Shown here one piece after another: positions 55,601-61,600 of a DNA stretch of 64,000 bases. Each line of letters begins with the position of its first letter. Positions within the stretch are counted from its first letter, which is position 1. The position numbers were made by a program, and so were the translations under genes. The notes below the pieces were generated by a model. It made no database searches. It had not been told where the DNA came from and was given only the letters and a program-made list of their open reading frames with translations. Source of the stretch: Epiperipatus broadwayi. Lineage: Eukaryota; Onychophora; Udeonychophora; Euonychophora; Peripatidae. The stretch spans positions 2,094,147-2,158,146 of the forward strand of contig JAQFVV010006311.1 of assembly GCA_028023455.1 (NCBI GenBank), given 5' to 3'.

Positions 55601-58600
55601 TCTTTTTTTTTTGATTTTGTTTAATATTTATTGAGTTGAGTCACTAAAGTTATAATATTTGGGGAAAGAAGGATTCATTACATCAAGATGCAGATAGTGA
55701 GGGTAAACTTAATAATGCTTAGTGGGATAGCTAGAATTTATAGTGATGGTGTAATGAGAATAAATTCAACTAATGAAAATACATAAAGAGAATAAAACTT
55801 CAAGGATATAACTGATCAGCAAGTGATTTTTATATATTTGGAAATATATTAACTATTGAGCAATAATAAATAAGGTGACTTGCAATGGCTAATCAACTTT
55901 TTTAAAAAAAAATTCTATTTTGCTTCAAATAAAGACAGATTCTTTTTTCTTTTTTTTTTATACTAAATGGTTTATACATTTTACAGCATAACAATTTATA
56001 GGCATTTTTATTTAGTGAAAATTTTAGAAAGCATTAACTCATCATTAGAAATCATGCATCGAAGAATTTGAAATGTTCACATCTTATTTATAAATATTTC
56101 CATGTGTTTATCTAGAATCAGTCTTAGGTCTTTGGATTAACAAGTCATCAACTTGGAATTAAAACAAACATTTAATAAGGTTAAAGTTTATTTGCTATTT
56201 TTCAAAGTTAGAGATTTGTTTGAAGTATTGCTTTATATGAGCATAGACTTTGACAATTTTGAACAAAAAAAAAAAACAATTACATTTATAAACCCAGAGA
56301 TACAAATCTAAGACAATAGGAAAGATATTTTGGAAATGGTAAAATAATATTGAAGATATATTGGAAGGATATTATAGAGAATAAGAAAAAATCAACTAGA
56401 AAGAGCAATCAGTTTATAAATGAAAAATGAGTCAGATGTCAACTTTTAATGCAAATGATAGAAGTGCTTGAAGAAAGTGATATATGAACTTGTCTTTTAG
56501 ACGATGATTAATTATGATGATGTAAGCTAAGAGATAAAATTATTTGGATGTATAGTCATATGTGATAAATATTTGATTTTCATGTCATAAATTGACAGCA
56601 CTCTAAATATGTCATTAATATACACACATATATCTATATATATTGTAATGGTAAGAATTGTCCCTCCATCTAACAAAATCTACAACACAGGCAAAATACA
56701 CTAAATCTGATCGAATCCGGATGCTGGGATCCAGAATCCGACCAACATTCAATCCTTTAACCTCTGCTCAATGATGTAATACCCTATGAATGACATTTCT
56801 CAACTTACACAGACATTCAATTTAACCACTGTCCGGCAGTCATTCAGGGTAAAACAAAAGACTCATAAATTAACTAATTTAACACTGATTTGGTCAAATA
56901 TATGCACATATGACTAAGTGATTAATTAATATATCGATGATTATTAAATTTAATAAAATGATATACATATAGATATACTGATGTATGTGCAAATAAATCT
57001 AGAGTTGGATGAAATGAACTCACAGACAATAAAAATATGAAAACGAATTATAATTTTAAATATTATTAATTTAATAAAACAATAACAACTAGTAAATCAA
57101 AATATATACAATTATATAATGAGAACGTGAGAGATTACACACGCAGGTGTTGCATAACTAACGAGATTAATGTTACATATTATCTCATAAGTGTTCAATA
57201 AAATGTAGTGCGATATTATAGTTTATGCCTATATTAATATGCCAAATTTCTAGCTCTTGTGTAGTCTGCTCAAAGTTATATAACTAACTTAATAGCGCTT
57301 CTGTGGCATCTATCTATACAAAGTTAAGTTGAGCACATAATCAAGCTCAGAGATACACAGGTTAGTGTGTTAACCTACATTAGGATATACATTAATGCTG
57401 GATAAGCATTTAATATAAAGGGGGAGAAAACTGGTTTAATATAGATTTACCTATATACTCTATGGCACATATTAAAATATTAATAAAGCTAGAAGGTGCA
57501 AATGGGTCATTATTCACGGGCTTCAGCCTCAAAGGCTCGGTTGTCCTACAACCGCTCAACTTGCTACGAATTGGAACATTAGTAGTTCAGGGAGTCGGAT
57601 AAGCATTAATTATGAATAATCTAGGTCCTTGTGCCCTACTTCTAAAAGAATTGCTTTACCCAAACTAAGTGGATAAGTGTGACCTTTACATTGCGTACTT
57701 AGTAAGGACACATCCGCAACTTATACATACATAACACAAATACATAAAATTATATTACTGTGCCTTAAAAATAGGTAGCATCTATTTGCATATCTATACA
57801 ACTCAGTTCTCAAATTTAGTATTTCAAAAATACTATTTAGGGACTAAATTAATTAGTAACCTAGTTTAAGATTATCACCTGCGTCTCAACACATATAAAT
57901 CTAAGGAGGACAAAACTTATTTGCTGGGTAATTATAAATAAAACATTAAAATATGCTTTGAGAATATCTCTGTGGCTAGTTCCCATGATGTACAAGTTAC
58001 ATATATAAATAGTTATAATTTATAACTAGAGTTAAGCAAACTACAATTTTAACTATAGAACGACTGATTATTAGAATATTAATACCCAAAAATTAATCAG
58101 TAAAATAATAATATGATCTCAAAACAGCAAGTGAGAAAAATAATAATACAATTATTTAATATTTATTATTGCGAAGATTTGAAATTATCTTCGTAGATTG
58201 ATAAGCTAAAATTATACTTATAAATACTCACGGTTTCTAGTTATTTGGCATATTAAATACATACAATATTAAAATGATAAAATTTATAGAATAAATTAGA
58301 TAGATTAGAAATGGGCATAAAAGACCACAGAAAATTATATATTTAGTTTAAAATAGATTATTAGAGTTTTACATTTTAACAGAGAATTCAATATCACAAG
58401 TTTTACAATCAGACAAGATTTAAACATTAGCATTTAATAGTTTTCTTTGCAGATTTTAGGAAAGGTGTTTGGGAGAGGCAGATTTAATAAATAGCTAGTT
58501 TTTAAAAGAAAGAATTGGAAATCACAGTTTATGAACAGAGCTCTGAGTGAAAATTTATCAATTTACCAGTCTGTGGTCTTCATTGCAGTTAGTTCTGGGC

Positions 58601-61600
58601 ACTTGGGAGGATAAGTTGACACTTTTGGCAATGATTTAAAGTTAATGGAGGTTTTTCCACAGCCTGCTTTGCTGGTGTACAGCATTATATTTTATCGGAC
58701 TAAAGTTCCCATCTGGTAAGGAGAGGCGGTGAGTTATGGCATACTACCCCACCATTTTGAAGATAAAATGGACATGGGTTCTGTTTACAATTCACTTATT
58801 ATATATATGATCGATTCTTGGCAACAAAACTAAGTATTTATACTTTCTAACTCTGACCACCTGTTTAATTTTACAAGCTTGTCCGCATTTATTTATTTTA
58901 GAAAAATATATTTAATTGCTAACGCTAGTAGGAAAACCCATTACTTCATTTTACAAAAACATTTTTAATTATGACGACTAATTTAGATTTTGTTTTTCTG
59001 CTTTTTTCCCTTCTGTTTATTGTGGCAATGCTATAAAATTCTGCAATTTTTGTTATTAACATTTTAGATTTATAAAATCAAGTTCACGCTATTTTAGGAC
59101 TTAGGACTATTGCATGACCTAATTTAAAAGTTGTTTACAAAAATCAAAAGTTATTTTGGAAAAGTTACTTTGATAATTAGTAGAAAACTAATTTTATTAC
59201 CATACATGCAGAATAACAACAGAAATGGCTTATATAGATATGCGATTTCAATAATATACCAATAAAATTGGCTAAATAATTTAAACTAAAATATTTTTTA
59301 AACTAGAAATATTTATAAAATGGATACATATCTGTAATATATACCAATAACATAACAATAAAATTGGCTAAATAATTTAAACTAAAATATTTCTTAAACT
59401 AGAAATGTTTATAAAATGGATACATATCTGTAATATATACATATACTATTAAATTACAGACTTACTGTTTGCATATATATATACATGATTTTTCATATAT
59501 AGTAATTTAAGGTTGTTTAAATGGGTACTCTGAGAGGTTTTAAACTTGGCATATAGATGAAACTGACTTTCAATATATATAGCTCAGTTAATGAATTGTA
59601 AATATTTTTGACTGTTATTATTATCTTGTGATATATATTTATATTCTTAATCAAAAATTTATGATTATATTAAAATAATTTTAATGGTATTTATTTTCAA
59701 AACAACTAATGAATCCTAATTATATAAAAGATTTTATTTTATAGTATAACTTTAGTCTGATTTACTAAAATAAATTTTAAAAAGGCATGGTAGAAAAAGT
59801 AGCAAACATTACAAGTAAATAATCATACAATTAATTGCTTGATATTTCCTGAAGTTTGAGCACCCAAGTGACAGATTTAGTATAACAGTTTCATTATATT
59901 GATTAAACTGAATAGGTTTTTTTTTCCTTGTAGTTTCCAATCCATTACTGTCATTGTATTAACTCACAACTATATTATGTAGACATCACATAATAAACTG
60001 AATGCAGATCAGCACTCATGCTAAGGAATTATTGGATAAGTTATCAATAAACTTGTCTGCTGCCACTAATAATCCATTTTCTTCTTGGTTTGATTGCAAT
60101 GCTTCCTTGACTTGATTTGTGATATTCTCCTAATTGACAGTTTAATATATATAATACAGACTTAATTAAAGTTAGTTCTAAATTAATAAATAAATACTAA
60201 TTATATATGACAGATAATTTTATATAAAGAATCTGTTGCATTTTTATTAGGTTTGAAAGTGGTCGCACTCCTGAAGAAAAGCAAAAGTTATGGTCTTGGG
60301 TTAAACAGAAAAAAGCAGACTATCAAAATACATATAAGAAAGAAAAACATCTTCGTGGAGAAGAGAAACACCCTTTTATGGCAGCTCAAGATGTGAGTAG
60401 ATTAAAAAATTCATTCATTAATTTATTAATTCTTAGTTATATTTTTTCATCTTTTGAATTTTGAAAAAAAATTTTTTTTAATTATTATAAGTTCTATATT
60501 TATTAGTGATGTTATATTCTTTTGTTTTACTTTTCCTCATTGCAAAACTCATTAACTTTTTATGCTTTGTCTTTCTATCTGCCGTATTATATATATGTAT
60601 TACAATTGGACATTCCAACATTGTATATTATTTAGATATAGTTTTTGGTGATGTTCAGTCTGAATATGTTACATATATGTAGATAGTAATTTTTCAACAA
60701 ATTATTTCTGAAGTTAAATTTGTTTTTAGATTTACTTTAAAAAAAAAAAAATCACATTTTCATATTTTGCATGTGTAATAACTAATATAATTTGATAAAT
60801 AATTGATTTTCTCTGTTTAATTTAATTTCTTTTATAGAAACTTTCAAATATACAATATATATATTTTAAAAAACAAAATATATAAACATAATGCAAATAT
60901 TAGGAATATCACAGCAAACAGGTTAGTATATGCACAACGTTTCAAGAGGTATTTTTCTCCCCTCTTCTTCAGGTGTTGCTTGCCTGACCAGTGACCGTAC
61001 TAGCATGGGATTCGAACCTGGGTCCTTAGATTCTTGATTATTGAATTTTAAGGTAACCCTTTAACCAACTGAACCATCCTGCCAATCAGTGCTCCATAAA
61101 ATAACTATCAAAATTTTTAACTGCATTGAATATTATGATATTTAGTTGATAGGAGTAACTTCCATTATTTATACATTTTACTATGCTTTACTAATCTAAT
61201 AAATTATTGTATCAATGTAATAATTTGTTATCATCGAACTAAGCTCTCTTTTTATTTAAAAAAAGAGAGAATTTTATTATGATCATAAAGAGATATTAGG
61301 ACCTTGTGTTGCCTGGCATTGTTTAGGGTTGTGATAAAATGGCAGATTCTAGAGTTCAAGGTAGATGCATCCTGATTCAACTCTATCACTTTCAGTAATT
61401 AAATTTTTTCCAAACTACCAAATAACAAACCATTCCCTGTAATGTTTATCATAATTTAGAATGCTGAAATCAAGTGTGGTAAGATTAAAAACGATCTCAG
61501 TCTGATTAATCAATGTGCATTGTTGTGCTCAGCCATCATTTAAGTACTCAAATACCTATTTCCCCAATAATTCTTGTATTTGAAGACAAATTGAGTACAT

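Noticed and set aside
60990-61087. A functional tRNA on the minus strand
   Set aside because: The middle is too long and the ends do not pair. It is the SINE head.
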